Part shown: piece after piece, positions 6,445 to 6,731 of the stretch
Numbering within the stretch: position 1 is the first letter of the stretch
Layout: the number at the start of each line of letters is the position of its first letter
Origin: Prevotellaceae bacterium UBA1743
GTDB lineage: Bacteria; Bacteroidota; Bacteroidia; Bacteroidales; Bacteroidaceae
Assembly: GCA_002314945.1 (NCBI GenBank)
Contig: DCHV01000082.1
Location: 1 to 6,731, forward strand
Length of the DNA: 6,731 bases
Direction: 5' to 3'
Notes under the pieces: model-generated
The model's database searches: none
What the model saw: only the letters and a program-made list of their open reading frames with translations
What the model was told of the DNA's origin: nothing
Position numbers and translations under genes: made by a program

Positions 6445-6489
6445 AATCACCATTTATTATCATATTCTTTTATTTACATAATGGTGATT
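6445..6489. repeat. 10-bp perfect inverted repeat upstream of the operon promoter
   Basis: AATCACCATT (6445-6454) and AATGGTGATT (6480-6489) are exact reverse complements separated by 25 AT-rich bases. The promoter-proximal arm begins 28 bp upstream of the -7 box at 6410-6417, just beyond the expected -33 position. It could be a regulator binding site, a long hairpin, or the remnant end of a small mobile element. Confidence 0.55.
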
Positions 6490-6550
6490 ATGTTTATTAT
6501 AGTATTATTATTCTCTTGTAACAATAAATCAAAGAACGCCTTCAGAACCC

Positions 6551-6567
6551 CACATAATGCTTATGTG
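6551..6567. repeat. Perfect 7-bp hairpin
   Basis: CACATAA (6551-6557) and TTATGTG (6561-6567) pair around TGC. No T tract follows closely on either strand, so it is not a typical terminator. It is more likely a structural element within the surrounding island. Confidence 0.5.
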
Positions 6568-6573
6568 ATAGCC

Positions 6574-6606
6574 TTCGCAATCCGTTCGCAATTGGTTCGT
6601 AACACC
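6574..6606. repeat. Three 11-bp units beginning TTCG
   Basis: TTCGCAATCCG, TTCGCAATTGG and TTCGTAACACC follow one another directly. The first two share their first 8 bases; the third is degenerate. An 11-bp period places the units on nearly the same helix face, as in some multi-site binding regions. Confidence 0.4.
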
Positions 6607-6701
6607 TATGAAAGAATCACGCTGCAAAATTACGACCTTTTCAGCATCCGGCAATGGTTTGTCCCAAAGAGAAAAGGTACTTGTCCCGAATTCTGCATAA
6701 T

Positions 6702-6731
6702 GTTAAATTGTTAAATTGTTAAATGTTAAAT
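6702..6731. repeat. Tandem GTTAAATT repeat running off the right edge
   Basis: Two full GTTAAATT units (6702-6709 and 6710-6717) are followed by two 7-base GTTAAAT copies (6718-6724 and 6725-6731). The array is cut by the window end, so its total length is unknown. Such arrays can vary in copy number by slippage. Confidence 0.7.

Larger units (their letters stand above)
6531..6700. other. Compositional island in intergenic DNA, function unknown
   Basis: Positions 6531-6690 are about 44% GC by count, against about 19% for 6421-6530 and about 17% for 6691-6731. The island contains a hairpin, three 11-bp phased units, two TTGTCCC copies (6659-6665 and 6681-6687) and a minus-strand TAATTTTG (6632-6625) resembling a -7 box. 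A minus-strand frame stays open from 6702 to 6529 (57 codons) without a usable early start. Two plus-strand frames are also open across much of it. Candidates are a dispersed intergenic repeat, a structured RNA or a decayed gene fragment; I cannot decide between them. Confidence 0.45.

Noticed and set aside
6250..6714. 154-codon plus-strand open frame
   Set aside because: Its first half is antisense to the start of the RluA-family gene and the rest crosses AT-rich intergenic DNA. Only the inner ATG at 6481 merits a mention, and it is kept as a weak finding.
6390..6731. tRNA or other known RNA gene in the right-hand intergenic region
   Set aside because: I found no cloverleaf, no CCA end and no recognisable conserved RNA motif; only short hairpins are present.
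1..6731. CRISPR array, insertion sequence or phage elements
   Set aside because: There are no regularly spaced repeats of suitable length and no transposase, integrase or phage-like coding sequence. The only direct repeats are the short ones at the right end.

Overview
This window looks like chromosomal DNA from a member of the Bacteroidales, of the Bacteroides/Prevotella type. Three things point there. The clearest promoter fits the Bacteroidota pattern (TTTG, 20 bp, TAnnTTTG) rather than a sigma70 one. Several genes belong to families known mainly from Bacteroidota (DUF4494-like, DUF4923-like, GH123-N-like). Intergenic DNA is very AT-rich, with few strong Shine-Dalgarno sequences. No tRNA, rRNA, CRISPR array, transposase or integrase was recognised.

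Left block (1-3257): a divergent pair of transcription units. Leftward from 483, and cut by the window edge, runs the N-terminal 161 codons of a secreted protein resembling the N-terminal beta domain of GH123-like glycoside hydrolases. Rightward from a strong promoter at 601-632 runs a two-gene unit: a Gfo/Idh/MocA oxidoreductase with a textbook twin-arginine signal (662-2062), then, 4 bp after its stop codon, a DUF6807 ('PmoA-like') lipoprotein (2067-3257). All three products appear to be exported, so the block plausibly handles a carbohydrate or related ligand in the periplasm. The substrate cannot be read from the sequence.

Middle: a convergent junction with a strong hairpin (3262-3290) that can end transcription from both sides.

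Right block (3271-6389): five tightly packed leftward genes, probably one operon. In transcription order they are an RluA-family pseudouridine synthase, a DUF4923-like lipoprotein, a DUF4494-like protein, the PLP-homeostasis protein YggS, and a 125-residue conserved-looking hypothetical. Gaps are 21 and 18 bp, followed by overlaps of 20 and 14 bp. This is a housekeeping-type cluster.

Right end (6390-6731): 342 bp without a convincing gene, holding a candidate promoter, a 10-bp inverted repeat, a compositional island of about 44% GC between flanks of about 17-19% GC, and an 8-bp tandem repeat that runs off the edge. The island is the least explained part of the window and may be a dispersed intergenic repeat or a structured RNA.
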